Positions 1 to 8,425 of a stretch of DNA of 64,000 nt are shown piece by piece. The notes beneath the pieces were generated by a model. The model made no database searches. It had not been told where the DNA came from and was given only the letters and a program-made list of their open reading frames with translations. Each line of letters starts with the position of its first letter. Position 1 is the first letter of the stretch. The position numbers and the translations under genes were made by a program. Where the stretch lies: NCBI GenBank assembly GCA_964487505.1, contig CAZARD010000007.1, positions 1-64,000 of the forward strand, given 5' to 3'. This DNA comes from JAFDVJ01 sp964487505 (GTDB lineage: Bacteria > Acidobacteriota > Blastocatellia > Pyrinomonadales > Pyrinomonadaceae).

Positions 1-1276
1 GATTGTCGGACGCGGTCGAGAAGATCTCCGATTTGCGGGTCGGGATCGTCGTGTTCCGCTGGATCATATGCGTCATCACTCCGCCGAGGGTTTCGATCCC
101 AAGGCTGAGCGGCGTCACGTCGAGCAGCAGGATGTCGGTCTTTTCACCGCCGAGAACGGCCGCTTGGACGGCCGCGCCGAGGGCAACGACCTCGTCCGGG
201 TTGACCGACTTGTTCGGCTCTTTTCCGAAGAACTCCTTGACCATCTCCTGGACCTTCGGGATGCGGGTCGAGCCGCCGACGAGAACGACCTCATCGATCT
301 GGCCCTTCTCGACGCCGGCGTCCTTGATCGCCTGTTCGACGGGCGGCATCAGACGCTTGAGCAACGGTTCGACAAGCGCCTCGAACTTGGTCCGCGTCAG
401 CTTCAGCACGAGGTGCTTCGGCCCCGACTGGTCGGCGGTGATGAACGGCAGGTTGATCTCCGTCTCCATCGCGCTCGAAAGTTCGACCTTCGCCTTCTCG
501 GCCGCCTCCTTCAGGCGCTGGAGCGCCATCTTGTCGGAGGTCAGGTCGATGCCCTGGTCCTTCTTGAACTCGTCGATGATCCATTTGATCAGCGCTTCGT
601 CGACGTCGTCGCCGCCGAGGTGCGTGTCGCCGTTGGTCGATTTCACTTCAACGACGCCCTCCCCGACCTCGAGGATCGAGATATCGAACGTGCCGCCGCC
701 AAAGTCGAAGACGGCGATGGTCTCGTCTTTTTTCTTGTCGAGGCCGTACGCGAGCGCTGCCGCCGTCGGTTCGTTGACGATTCGCATCACTTCGAGCCCC
801 GCGATCTTTCCGGCGTCCTTCGTGGCCTGCCGCTGCGCGTCGTTGAAGTATGCCGGAACGGTGATGACGGCCTTTTCGACCTTCGATCCGAGATAGTCCT
901 CGGCCGCTTTCTTCAGCTTTTGCAGGACCATCGCCGAAATCTCCGGCGGGCTGTAGTGTTTCCCCTGCGCGTCGACGCGGACATCGCCGTTTCCGGCCTT
1001 TTCAACCTTGAACGGTACCTGCTTGATCTCGCCCGTGACCTCGTCATACCGTCGGCCCATAAAGCGTTTGATCGAATACAACGTGTTCTCCGGGTTGGTC
1101 ACTGCCTGGCGTTTCGCCACCTGGCCGACGAGCCGGTTGCCGTCCTTGGTGAACGCGACGACCGACGGGGTGGTCCGGCCGCCCTCTTCGTTCGTGATCA
1201 CGACCGGTTCGCCGCCTTCCATCACGGCGACGACCGAATTCGTCGTTCCCAAGTCAATTCCGATTATTTTGCTCAT
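1..1276 (-). CDS. dnaK: Hsp70 chaperone DnaK, N-terminal part (runs off the window)
   Basis: ATP-dependent cytosolic Hsp70 chaperone that works with DnaJ and GrpE. The frame read leftward from ATG at 1276 begins MSKIIGIDLGTTNSVVAVME, the phosphate-1 motif of the Hsp70 actin-like ATPase. It continues with NEPTAAALAYG, FDFGGGTFDIS and LVGGSTRIPKVQ, and reaches TPLSLGIETLGG at the start of the substrate-binding domain. About 425 codons are present of a usual 600-650, and the C-terminus lies beyond base 1. The start is supported by GGAG seven bases upstream and by a consensus sigma70 promoter at 1336-1364. No grpE or dnaJ is visible in the window, and no CIRCE-type inverted repeat was seen in the leader. 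Confidence 0.97.
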   Translation of the reverse strand, partial: MSKIIGIDLGTTNSVVAVMEGGEPVVITNEEGGRTTPSVVAFTKDGNRLVGQVAKRQAVTNPENTLYSIKRFMGRRYDEVTGEIKQVPFKVEKAGNGDVRVDAQGKHYSPPEISAMVLQKLKKAAEDYLGSKVEKAVITVPAYFNDAQRQATKDAGKIAGLEVMRIVNEPTAAALAYGLDKKKDETIAVFDFGGGTFDISILEVGEGVVEVKSTNGDTHLGGDDVDEALIKWIIDEFKKDQGIDLTSDKMALQRLKEAAEKAKVELSSAMETEINLPFITADQSGPKHLVLKLTRTKFEALVEPLLKRLMPPVEQAIKDAGVEKGQIDEVVLVGGSTRIPKVQEMVKEFFGKEPNKSVNPDEVVALGAAVQAAVLGGEKTDILLLDVTPLSLGIETLGGVMTHMIQRNTTIPTRKSEIFSTASDN

Positions 1277-1335
1277 TTTCAGTCTCCAATTAATGAATTA
1301 TTGCCAAAAAAACGCTCTTTTCTGAGCCGTAAACG

Positions 1336-1364
1336 AGTATAAGAGTTGAGTGTATCATTGTCAA
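1336..1364 (-). promoter_or_regulatory. sigma70-type promoter of dnaK
   Basis: On the minus strand, TTGACA (1364-1359) is followed by a 17-base spacer and TATACT (1341-1336). This is a near-perfect housekeeping promoter. Transcription would start about 50 bases before the dnaK ATG. It is the best sigma70 consensus in the window. Confidence 0.8.
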
Positions 1365-1618
1365 GTTTATGTGAGCGAGGTAGAGGCAAGGCGCGATTCC
1401 GATTTGCGAACTGAAATTGGGGACCTGTTTTTCTTGTTCCCGGATTCCAACAATTTGCCCGAGAAATCCACCCGGACCACGCATCGCGGTCGCTGACTCC
1501 GGATCGCACGGATGACACGGAAAGGACAAATCAAAGCAAGATCAACAAAAACAAGAGGAGTGTCCGATTGAAAATCGCGGATGGAAAATCCCAATCCGAT
1601 GTTATTCTGTTAGAAACA
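1365..1618. other. intergenic region between dnaK and the hydrolase, no gene seen
   Basis: The region separates the divergent dnaK promoter and the hydrolase gene. Short open frames on the minus strand (1279-1594) overlap each other, have low-quality codon composition and run through the dnaK promoter, so none is called. Around 1570-1600 the text resembles the degenerate GATT/AAATC-rich spacer sequence seen again at 30190-30467. Confidence 0.5.
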
Positions 1619-2809
1619 ATGCGAGTCGTTCTGTTCATCCTGCTGTTTGCCGTTTGCGGTCTCGCACAGTCGAATCCGCTCGGTTCCGCGGGGCCGTTTC
1701 GCGCCGGTTGGCGAAGCGTGACCGTGACCCGGTCAAATGCGACCACGTTCACCGCGCGGCTTTTCTATCCGGCCGCCGCCGCCGGTCAAAACGCCCCGTT
1801 CGATACGTCCGGCGGTCCGTATCCGGCGATCACGTTCGGTCACGGCTTTCTGCAGGTCGTTTCGAACTACCAGTCGACGCTCGAGCATCTCGCGTCTCAC
1901 GGTTTTATCGTCATCGCTTCGGATTCGGAAGGGAGCCTATTCCCGAGCCATCAGAATTTCGCGAACGATCTGCGGCAATCGCTGACCTATCTCGAACAGG
2001 AGAACGCCAACCCGTCCTCGGTCCTTTTCAACCAGGTGCGGACGCAGCGCTTTGGGGCATCGGGCCATTCGATGGGCGGCGGCTCAAGCATTCTTGCCGC
2101 GGCGCAGGACACTCGGATCAAGGCGCTCGCGAACCTCGCCGCGGCCGAAACGAATCCGTCGGCCGTTTCGGCAATGCCGTCCGTTACGATTCCGGCCTCG
2201 CTGATCTCGGGAAGCGCCGACACGATCGTGCCCGTCGCTTCAAACGGACAACTGATGTACAACGCCGGTCCGGCGCCAAAGATCCTGCCGGTGATACAGG
2301 GTGGTTGGCATTGCGGGTTTCTCGACGCGAACGGGCTCGGATGCGATACGGGAACGATCTCCCGCGCCGAACAGCTTTTTGAAACGCGGCGCTTGCTGAC
2401 ATCGTTCTTCAATCTCTATTTGAAATCCGATGAGTCGGTTTGGAAGCAGGTTTGGGGGCGCGATCTCGACGGGCCGCTCGTTCAATCGCAGACGCGTTCC
2501 GGGATCGAGGCGACGCCGGCGGCCGTCGTCCAGACCGTTCCGGTGGGAACTTCCGTCGTCATTCCGATCACGGTCACTAACCGCGGTTCCGCGCCGACCG
2601 GTTTCACCGTCTTTGTCGAACAACGCCGCTGGCTGGCCGTCGCGTCGCCGGCGCGAACGTCCGTTCTCGATCCGAACCAGACGGCGGTCGTCAACATCAC
2701 GGTCCGCCGCTTGTGGAAGAACCCGCGGCTGATCAATTCACTGCTCGTTTCGTTCCGCCGCGATGCCGACAACTTGACCCGGACAGCGGTCCCGATCACG
2801 CTCGAATGA
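1619..2809 (+). CDS. secreted alpha/beta hydrolase, cutinase/PETase-like, with C-terminal beta domain
   Basis: Predicted exported serine hydrolase of 396 aa. From ATG 1619 it begins with a signal peptide (MRVVLFILLFAVCGLAQS). A GHG oxyanion-type motif at about residue 77 is followed by the nucleophile elbow GHSMGGGSS, the form typical of bacterial cutinases and polyester hydrolases. Candidate acid and His follow in SGSADTIVP and GGWHCGF. About 120 C-terminal residues after the hydrolase fold look like a beta-rich accessory domain (VVIPITVTNRGSAPTGF). The substrate is unknown; ester or polyester is inferred from the motif only. A TTG at 1568 with AGGAG 7 bases upstream is an alternative start, but it would put 17 polar residues before the signal peptide. 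The stop overlaps the next gene's ATG (ATGA). Confidence 0.82.
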   Translation: MRVVLFILLFAVCGLAQSNPLGSAGPFRAGWRSVTVTRSNATTFTARLFYPAAAAGQNAPFDTSGGPYPAITFGHGFLQVVSNYQSTLEHLASHGFIVIASDSEGSLFPSHQNFANDLRQSLTYLEQENANPSSVLFNQVRTQRFGASGHSMGGGSSILAAAQDTRIKALANLAAAETNPSAVSAMPSVTIPASLISGSADTIVPVASNGQLMYNAGPAPKILPVIQGGWHCGFLDANGLGCDTGTISRAEQLFETRRLLTSFFNLYLKSDESVWKQVWGRDLDGPLVQSQTRSGIEATPAAVVQTVPVGTSVVIPITVTNRGSAPTGFTVFVEQRRWLAVASPARTSVLDPNQTAVVNITVRRLWKNPRLINSLLVSFRRDADNLTRTAVPITLE

Positions 2810-5205
2810 AAAACAGGATCTCCATCGCCATCTTCTTGATCACGATCTTTGCCGCGGCCGCAGCGGCGCAAGATCAGGCCGAGCGAATTCGGGCCGCGAT
2901 CGAACAACGCGATCTGGCCGCCGCCGCGACGGAACTTTCCGGTTTGCGCAAGTCGGACCGCAAAACGTTCGAACTCAACAATTACGATTATCTTCTCGGC
3001 CGCGTTCTTGAACAGCGCGGCGATCTTTCGGGCGCCGCCGCGAGTTTCCAGTCGGTGATCTCGCGCGGTTCCGTTCTCAAGCCATACGCGCTCTGGCATC
3101 AGGCGAGGATCGCGCGCGCGTCGGGAAACCTTCTGCTGGAGAGACTCAACTTGCAGGAATTGCTGATGATCGCGCCCGACGGCCTCACCGCCGAAGCGGC
3201 GCGCGTGCGGCTTGCACGAAGCTTTTTCGAGAGCGGAAATTACGACTCGGCGATAGGGCAGCTGGCGATCGCCGGCACACCGGGCGCGAATCCGAAGACC
3301 GACGTGCGCGCGCGCGAGAATCTGGTCCTGCTCGGCGAGGCGTATGTCAGGAACGGAAAGACCGCCGAAGCCCGCGAAACCTTCCGGAAGCTGGTCGACA
3401 ATCTTCCGAATCCGGCACAGCCCGACGATTTCGCGCTCGCCGGCGCGATCGGACTCGACCGTCTTGACGCCGGCGACAAATTCGGAAGGTCGGCTCCGGA
3501 ACTACCCGATCACCTTCATCTGCAACGCGCGATCATATACCAGTTCAACCGCGATTTCGCCGACGCGCGGCTCCATTACCGCGCGATCATCGAGCGCTTT
3601 CCGGAAAGCGGAAACGTTCCCGACGCCTACTATCAGATCGGCCGCGGCTACGCGCAGAGCGGCAACTTCGACGAAGCGCTGAAATGGTACCGGCAATTGC
3701 TTGATAAGTTTCCCGATCATCCGGCGGCAAAGGACGCCCTGACACAATCTGCATCAGCATACGCACGGCTTGGTGACTATGCGTCGGCCGTCTCCCGATA
3801 TCGCGAGTTCATCTCGAAGTACCCGACAGACGAACGCCTCGACCGCGCATATCTGAACATCGTCGATGCCCTCCGCGACGCCGGCGACGACAAAGGCGCG
3901 CTCGAAGCGGCCGCTGCGGCGCAAGAGGCCTTTCGCGGAAAGCCGGCTGCGGCGGTCGCCCTGTTCGCGCAACTCCGGATCAGGATCGCGACCGAAGATT
4001 GGCTGAACGCCCTCGCCGACGCCGAACGGCTGCTCCAGATTTCCGACCTCGGCGGCACGCGCGTTCCGGGCGGAACGACGACGAACGAGGTCACGTTCCT
4101 GAAGGCGCTGATCCTCGAAAGCTCGGGCCGCACGGCCGAGGCGATCGACACGTATCTGTCGATTTCCGACGGCCGCGCCGACTATTATGGGTGGCGCGCG
4201 ACGGAAAGGCTAAGGGCGCTGGCCGCTGATCCGGCGACAAAACCGCTCGCCGATCTGAAGATCGCCGCGCTCCGCGAGATTGCGAACCGTCCGGTCGATC
4301 AAGCGAATGCCGACACGGTTCGAAAAGCCGCGCAGTCGCTCTACCGATTGACGAACGACCGGGCGCTGATCGAAACGATTCGCAAGACTTACTCTCTTCT
4401 CGACGCATACCGCGAGATACCTTCGTACCGCCTGCTCGATTTCAGACGCCGCACGATGCTGAGGAAAGGCGAGCGGAACACCTCTTCGATCGAGGACGAG
4501 CTTCTATTCCTCGGTCTGTTCGACGAAGGCACGCCCGAACTCGAGCGCCGCATCAAAACCTCGCCGGCCGCGGCCAATTCCGAAGATGCCGGTTACACGC
4601 TTGCGGTCTTCTACCGGCGCGGCGACATCGCGCACCGCGCGGTCGGTTTCATCGAACCGGCGTGGCGGCGCGTCCCGTCCGATTTCTTGATCGAGCTCAT
4701 CCCGCCCGGACAGGCCGAGCTTCTTTATCCCGCGCCGTACGCCGATTCGTTGCTTCGGTACGCACCGCCGCGCGGTGTCGATCCGCGTTACGTCCTGTCG
4801 ATAATGCGCCAGGAATCGCGCTACCGGGCGGACGTCAAGTCGGTCGCGGCGGCACGTGGGCTGATGCAGTTCATCTCGACGACGTCGAATCAGATAGCGG
4901 CCCAACTCGGGCGCGACGACTTCCGGCAGGATGAACTTTACGATGCGCCGACCGCGATCCTCTTCGGCTCGCAGTACCTTTCGAACATCTTCAAGCTCTT
5001 CCCCGATTCGCCGGCCGCCGTCGCCGCCGGCTACAACGGCGGCGAGGATAACGTCAAACGCTGGATCACGCGTTCGCGCTCAAATACGCCGGACCGTTAT
5101 GTGCCGGAGATCATCTTCTCGCAGTCGAAGGATTACGCCTGGAAGGTGATGGCGAATTTTCGGGTTTATCAGATACTCTACGACGAACGCCTGAAGCGCC
5201 GTTAA
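2806..5205 (+). CDS. periplasmic soluble lytic transglycosylase with TPR-like repeats (Slt70-type)
   Basis: Murein-cleaving enzyme of 799 aa. The signal peptide MKNRISIAIFLITIFAAAAAA is followed by a long alpha-helical superhelix with TPR units (for example the stretches containing PDAYYQIGRGYAQSGNFDEA and AKDALTQSASAYARLGDYAS). The C-terminal SLT domain begins near residue 655 (VDPRYVLSIMRQESRY, catalytic Glu in RQES at about 668), with ARGLMQF and AGYNGGEDNV as the other SLT signatures. Length and order match Slt70 family members. The start ATG 2806 overlaps the stop of the hydrolase gene by 4 bases, so translation of the two is probably coupled. A GTG-type start at 2713 inside the hydrolase was rejected because the signal peptide begins at 2806. 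Confidence 0.93.
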   Translation: MKNRISIAIFLITIFAAAAAAQDQAERIRAAIEQRDLAAAATELSGLRKSDRKTFELNNYDYLLGRVLEQRGDLSGAAASFQSVISRGSVLKPYALWHQARIARASGNLLLERLNLQELLMIAPDGLTAEAARVRLARSFFESGNYDSAIGQLAIAGTPGANPKTDVRARENLVLLGEAYVRNGKTAEARETFRKLVDNLPNPAQPDDFALAGAIGLDRLDAGDKFGRSAPELPDHLHLQRAIIYQFNRDFADARLHYRAIIERFPESGNVPDAYYQIGRGYAQSGNFDEALKWYRQLLDKFPDHPAAKDALTQSASAYARLGDYASAVSRYREFISKYPTDERLDRAYLNIVDALRDAGDDKGALEAAAAAQEAFRGKPAAAVALFAQLRIRIATEDWLNALADAERLLQISDLGGTRVPGGTTTNEVTFLKALILESSGRTAEAIDTYLSISDGRADYYGWRATERLRALAADPATKPLADLKIAALREIANRPVDQANADTVRKAAQSLYRLTNDRALIETIRKTYSLLDAYREIPSYRLLDFRRRTMLRKGERNTSSIEDELLFLGLFDEGTPELERRIKTSPAAANSEDAGYTLAVFYRRGDIAHRAVGFIEPAWRRVPSDFLIELIPPGQAELLYPAPYADSLLRYAPPRGVDPRYVLSIMRQESRYRADVKSVAAARGLMQFISTTSNQIAAQLGRDDFRQDELYDAPTAILFGSQYLSNIFKLFPDSPAAVAAGYNGGEDNVKRWITRSRSNTPDRYVPEIIFSQSKDYAWKVMANFRVYQILYDERLKRR

Positions 5206-5255
5206 CCTGTTGAAAATGGAACTCTTATTGCGCCTCGTAGGCGCGAAATAAGATG

Positions 5256-5285
5256 TTTACCGGCCGCCCCGTGAAAAGTTATAAT
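5256..5285 (+). promoter_or_regulatory. candidate sigma70 promoter for the WG-repeat kinase gene
   Basis: TTTACC at 5256-5261 and a perfect TATAAT at 5280-5285 are separated by 18 bases. The box lies 62 bases before the chosen ATG at 5348. A short GCGCCT/AGGCGC stem at 5230-5245 precedes it and could end the upstream transcript. Confidence 0.5.
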
Positions 5286-5347
5286 TCCAATGTCGGAGTT
5301 TCCGCCCCCTCTTGCCGCTTCCGGAGTCCGACCCAAGCAGGGTCCCG

Positions 5348-7303
5348 ATGTTTTTCGCAGGCCAACAATTCGGCAGATACACGCTGGTCAAACCGATCGG
5401 AAAAGGCGCCTATGGCGAGGTCTGGCTGGCGATGCGCCACGCCAAATTCGTGACGACGAAGGTCGCCGTCAAACTTCCGAACACCGAACACGTAGATTTC
5501 GACGCGATCCGACAGGAAGCGATACTTTGGGAGCAGGCGAGCGGACATCCGAACGTGCTGCCGATCATCGAAGCGGACGAGTTCGAAGGACAGGTCGTCA
5601 TCGTTAGCGAATACGCCTCGGACGGCACGCTCGACGACTATCTCGGCCGCGCCGGGAAACTACCGGTGAAAAAGGCCGTCGAACTCGCGCTCGGGATCAT
5701 CCAGGGACTCGAATTTCTGCACTCGCGCCGCATCGTCCATCGCGATATCAAACCGGCAAACGTTCTGCTCCAGGGCGACACGCCGCGGCTCACCGATTTC
5801 GGGATGTCGCGGGTCGTTCTTGGAAACGCCGTCTCGATGCAGGTCAGCGGAACGCCGTACTATATGGCGCCCGAGGCGTTCAGCCGCAAGCGTGACCGGC
5901 AGACCGACATCTGGTCGTTCGGTGTCGTCCTCTACGAAATGCTGTGCGGCGAAATGCCTTTTCCGGGCGACGAGGTCGATGAGATCTGCCATTCGGTGCT
6001 CCACGACAAGCCGCGCCCGATGCCGCGATCGATCCCGCGCGCGCTGCGCGATCTCGTCTTCAAGCTGCTCGAAAAATCACCGGCCGACCGGTTCCAATCG
6101 GCGGCGGCGATCCGCGAAAGACTGCAGGCAATGCTGCCGGAAATCGCCGGCCATCGCGACGAGGTCGATGGCGACGCAAGTCCGGGCGAAACCGCGGGGC
6201 GAAAGCCGAAGCATTCATTCATCAACCATACGCAATTCGTGCCGGAGCGGCTGCGCCCCTCGACCCTGGCCCGGTTCGCGTCGCTTAAGCTGCTGGTAAT
6301 GTTCTTGCTCTTGACCGGATTGGCGGCCGCGGGCGGCGCGTATTACCTGAATCAGCCGAAGCCAGTTCCGTTTCGTTCAGGCGACAAGTTCGGCTTTACG
6401 ACGTGGGAAAGAAAACCCGTCATCGAACCGCGTTACGATCTCGCGCGGCCATTTGCCGACAACCGCGCTTTGGTCGCCGTCGGATCCCGATCTGCCGACG
6501 GCGTTTTCAAGGGAAAATTCGGATTCGTCGATCCGGCCGGGAGAGAGGTGATCGAACTCCGTTTCGACGACGCCGACGATTTCTTCGAGAAGTTCGCGCG
6601 CGTCGGAACGAAAAACCACGCAACCGGCGAGATGCGCTACGGGTTCATCGATCAGTGGGGCAAAGAGATCGTGCCGCCGACATTCGAATCGGCAGGGAAC
6701 TTTTCGGAATCGCTTGCGGCGGTCAAGTTCCAAGGCAAATGGGGATATATCGACCGGCAATCTGCGACCGTCGTTCCGTTCAATTTCGACGAGGCGTCGC
6801 GATTCTCCGGCGGATTGGCGGCGGTCAGGATCGGCGATAAATACGGCTACGTCGACCGGCGCGGCGCGATCAGGATCGGCGCGATCTTCGATGCCGCCGG
6901 CGAGTTCTCGTCCGGAAAGGCTCCGGTCAGAAAGGACGGCCGCGCATATTACATCAACGACCGGGGACAGGAATCGCTCGCCGGCGATTTCACGTCGGCC
7001 GGGCCGTTCTCGGAAGGCCTGGCAATGGTAAAGGTCGGCGGCCGTTCGGGATTCATCGACCAACGCGGCGCCGAAGCCGTCCCGTTCATTTACGAGTGCG
7101 AACCATCGCGGTTCTCGGAAGGCCTCGCGGCCGTCCCGCTGAACGGCAGGTTCGGCTACATTAACAAATACGGGACGCTGGTCATCCCGTTTCGCTACAC
7201 GATGGCGGCGGCATTCGACCGGAACCTGGCCCTCGTGCGCTCGGCCGCGGACGGCCGCGAGTTCTACGTGTCATATGACGGCGTCGAATTCTACGAGCCC
7301 TGA
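5348..7303 (+). CDS. transmembrane Ser/Thr protein kinase with extracytoplasmic WG repeats
   Basis: Hanks-type (PknB-like) kinase, 651 aa. Kinase domain about residues 11-265: glycine loop IGKGAYGEVW, catalytic Lys in VAVKLP (K42), HRDIKPANVLL, DFGMS, and APEAF in the activation segment. All catalytic residues are present, so it should be active. A single membrane helix (LKLLVMFLLLTGLAAAGGAYYL) follows at about 305-330. The outer part consists of about seven WG beta-hairpin repeats (GFIDQWGKEIVPP, WGYIDRQSATVVP, YGYVDRRGA, SGFIDQRGAEAVP, FGYINKYGTLVIP). The topology is a sensor kinase with the repeat domain outside. ATG 5348 is chosen because the kinase fold starts 8 residues later. An in-frame TTG at 5312 is possible. 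Confidence 0.92.
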   Translation: MFFAGQQFGRYTLVKPIGKGAYGEVWLAMRHAKFVTTKVAVKLPNTEHVDFDAIRQEAILWEQASGHPNVLPIIEADEFEGQVVIVSEYASDGTLDDYLGRAGKLPVKKAVELALGIIQGLEFLHSRRIVHRDIKPANVLLQGDTPRLTDFGMSRVVLGNAVSMQVSGTPYYMAPEAFSRKRDRQTDIWSFGVVLYEMLCGEMPFPGDEVDEICHSVLHDKPRPMPRSIPRALRDLVFKLLEKSPADRFQSAAAIRERLQAMLPEIAGHRDEVDGDASPGETAGRKPKHSFINHTQFVPERLRPSTLARFASLKLLVMFLLLTGLAAAGGAYYLNQPKPVPFRSGDKFGFTTWERKPVIEPRYDLARPFADNRALVAVGSRSADGVFKGKFGFVDPAGREVIELRFDDADDFFEKFARVGTKNHATGEMRYGFIDQWGKEIVPPTFESAGNFSESLAAVKFQGKWGYIDRQSATVVPFNFDEASRFSGGLAAVRIGDKYGYVDRRGAIRIGAIFDAAGEFSSGKAPVRKDGRAYYINDRGQESLAGDFTSAGPFSEGLAMVKVGGRSGFIDQRGAEAVPFIYECEPSRFSEGLAAVPLNGRFGYINKYGTLVIPFRYTMAAAFDRNLALVRSAADGREFYVSYDGVEFYEP

Positions 7304-7344
7304 TCGCGTTTGAATAACCCCGGCGAATTCGGCAGAATGTTGCC

Positions 7345-8226
7345 ATGCGCAACATTCTTTTGCTTTTTACGGTTGCCCTTTTGTTTTCGGCGTGCCAGCG
7401 GCCGGCGCCGACCGACCCTTCGAACGAGAAACGATACAAACTCACCGGCCGCGTCGTCGCCGTCGATCCGGCGAAAAAGAAAGCGACAGTCGATCATGAC
7501 GAGATCAAAGGCTATATGAAGCCGATGACGATGGATTTCCCGATCCACGCCGACTGGGTTTGGGAAGATCTCAAGCCAGGAGCCGAGATCCGAGCCGATC
7601 TCGTGGTCAACGAGACCGCTCCTGAACCCTATTGGCTCGAGAACATCGGAATCATTTCGGCGCCCGATCCGAACGCGCCGGTCCCGGTCGACGACCGCTT
7701 CGCGTCGGTGGGCAAGGAGGTCATCGATTTCACGCTCACCAATCAGGACGGAAAGAAGATCTCCTCGCGCGATTTTCGCGGCAAGGCGTGGGCGATCACT
7801 TTCATTTACGCGCAGTGCCCGCTGCCCGACTTCTGTATCCGTATGTCGACGAATTTCTCCGACGCGGCGCACCAGATCCGCGATTCGGAATTCAAGGACC
7901 AACTGCGGCTCCTGAGCGTCTCGTTCGATCCGGGGCGCGACACGCCGGAAAAACTTCGCCAGTACGGTCAGGGCTATCTCGGAAAGGACGCGAAACCGGA
8001 TTTCAGCGTTTGGCAGCTGGCAGTCGGAACCGACAAGGAAGTGCGCCCCGTGGCCGACTTCTTCGGCCTCCGGTACGAGATCGATGCGAACGACAAGACG
8101 CAGTTCAACCACTCGCTCAGGACGGCCGTGATCTCGCCCGAAGGCAAGGTCACGAAGGTCTTTTCGGGCAATGACTGGACACCCGCCGACCTGCTCCGCG
8201 AGATGCGTGCGACGCTCGGAAAGTGA
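7345..8226 (+). CDS. CusF-like copper domain fused to Sco1/SenC, lipoprotein
   Basis: Predicted copper chaperone for cytochrome oxidase CuA assembly, 293 aa, anchored as a lipoprotein (LLFSAC lipobox at residues 12-17). Residues 30-95 form a CusF-type beta barrel (YKLTGRVVAVD, MKPMTMDFP with two Met ligands). Residues 125-290 are a Sco/thioredoxin fold with the copper-binding cysteines in AQCPLPDFC and the conserved His in NHSLRTAVIS. The CxxxxxC spacing is that of many SenC-like proteins rather than the CxxxC of mitochondrial Sco1. The gene stands alone after the kinase gene and is closed by a hairpin at 8284. No oxidase genes are nearby. Confidence 0.92.
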   Translation: MRNILLLFTVALLFSACQRPAPTDPSNEKRYKLTGRVVAVDPAKKKATVDHDEIKGYMKPMTMDFPIHADWVWEDLKPGAEIRADLVVNETAPEPYWLENIGIISAPDPNAPVPVDDRFASVGKEVIDFTLTNQDGKKISSRDFRGKAWAITFIYAQCPLPDFCIRMSTNFSDAAHQIRDSEFKDQLRLLSVSFDPGRDTPEKLRQYGQGYLGKDAKPDFSVWQLAVGTDKEVRPVADFFGLRYEIDANDKTQFNHSLRTAVISPEGKVTKVFSGNDWTPADLLREMRATLGK

Positions 8227-8283
8227 TCTTCGACGATAGCTTCCGTAAAGATTTGTAAACCGGCAGCTTTGTTTGATCGAAAG

Positions 8284-8318
8284 ACCGCCTCGAAACTGGT
8301 GTTCGAGGCGGTTTTGTA
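8284..8318 (+). terminator. Rho-independent terminator after the Sco gene
   Basis: An 11-bp perfect stem (8284-8294 with 8302-8312) with a 7-base loop is followed by TTTTG. It lies 57 bases after the stop codon. Confidence 0.85.
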
Positions 8319-8319
8319 C

Positions 8320-8334
8320 TACTTTTCAAAAGTA
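8320..8334. promoter_or_regulatory. 15-base palindrome upstream of the first CHRD/FG-GAP gene
   Basis: TACTTTT C AAAAGTA is a perfect 7+7 inverted repeat immediately after the terminator and about 90 bases upstream of the 8426 gene. It could be an operator, but nothing in the sequence ties it to a regulator. Confidence 0.35.
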
Positions 8335-8425
8335 CCCCCCTATTTTTCCGACCAGGGCAGAGTTTCTTTCGTCAAAAAGATGATCGGCATTTTGCGAATT
8401 CTTAATTACTAACGGAGATAGTCAT

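Noticed and set aside
68..1342. 424-codon open frame on the plus strand
   Set aside because: It is the complement of dnaK, has no similarity in its translation, and arises from the GC-rich codon pattern.
1568..1618. TTG start for the cutinase-like hydrolase
   Set aside because: It has a good ribosome site but adds 17 polar residues before the signal peptide; kept only as an alternative.
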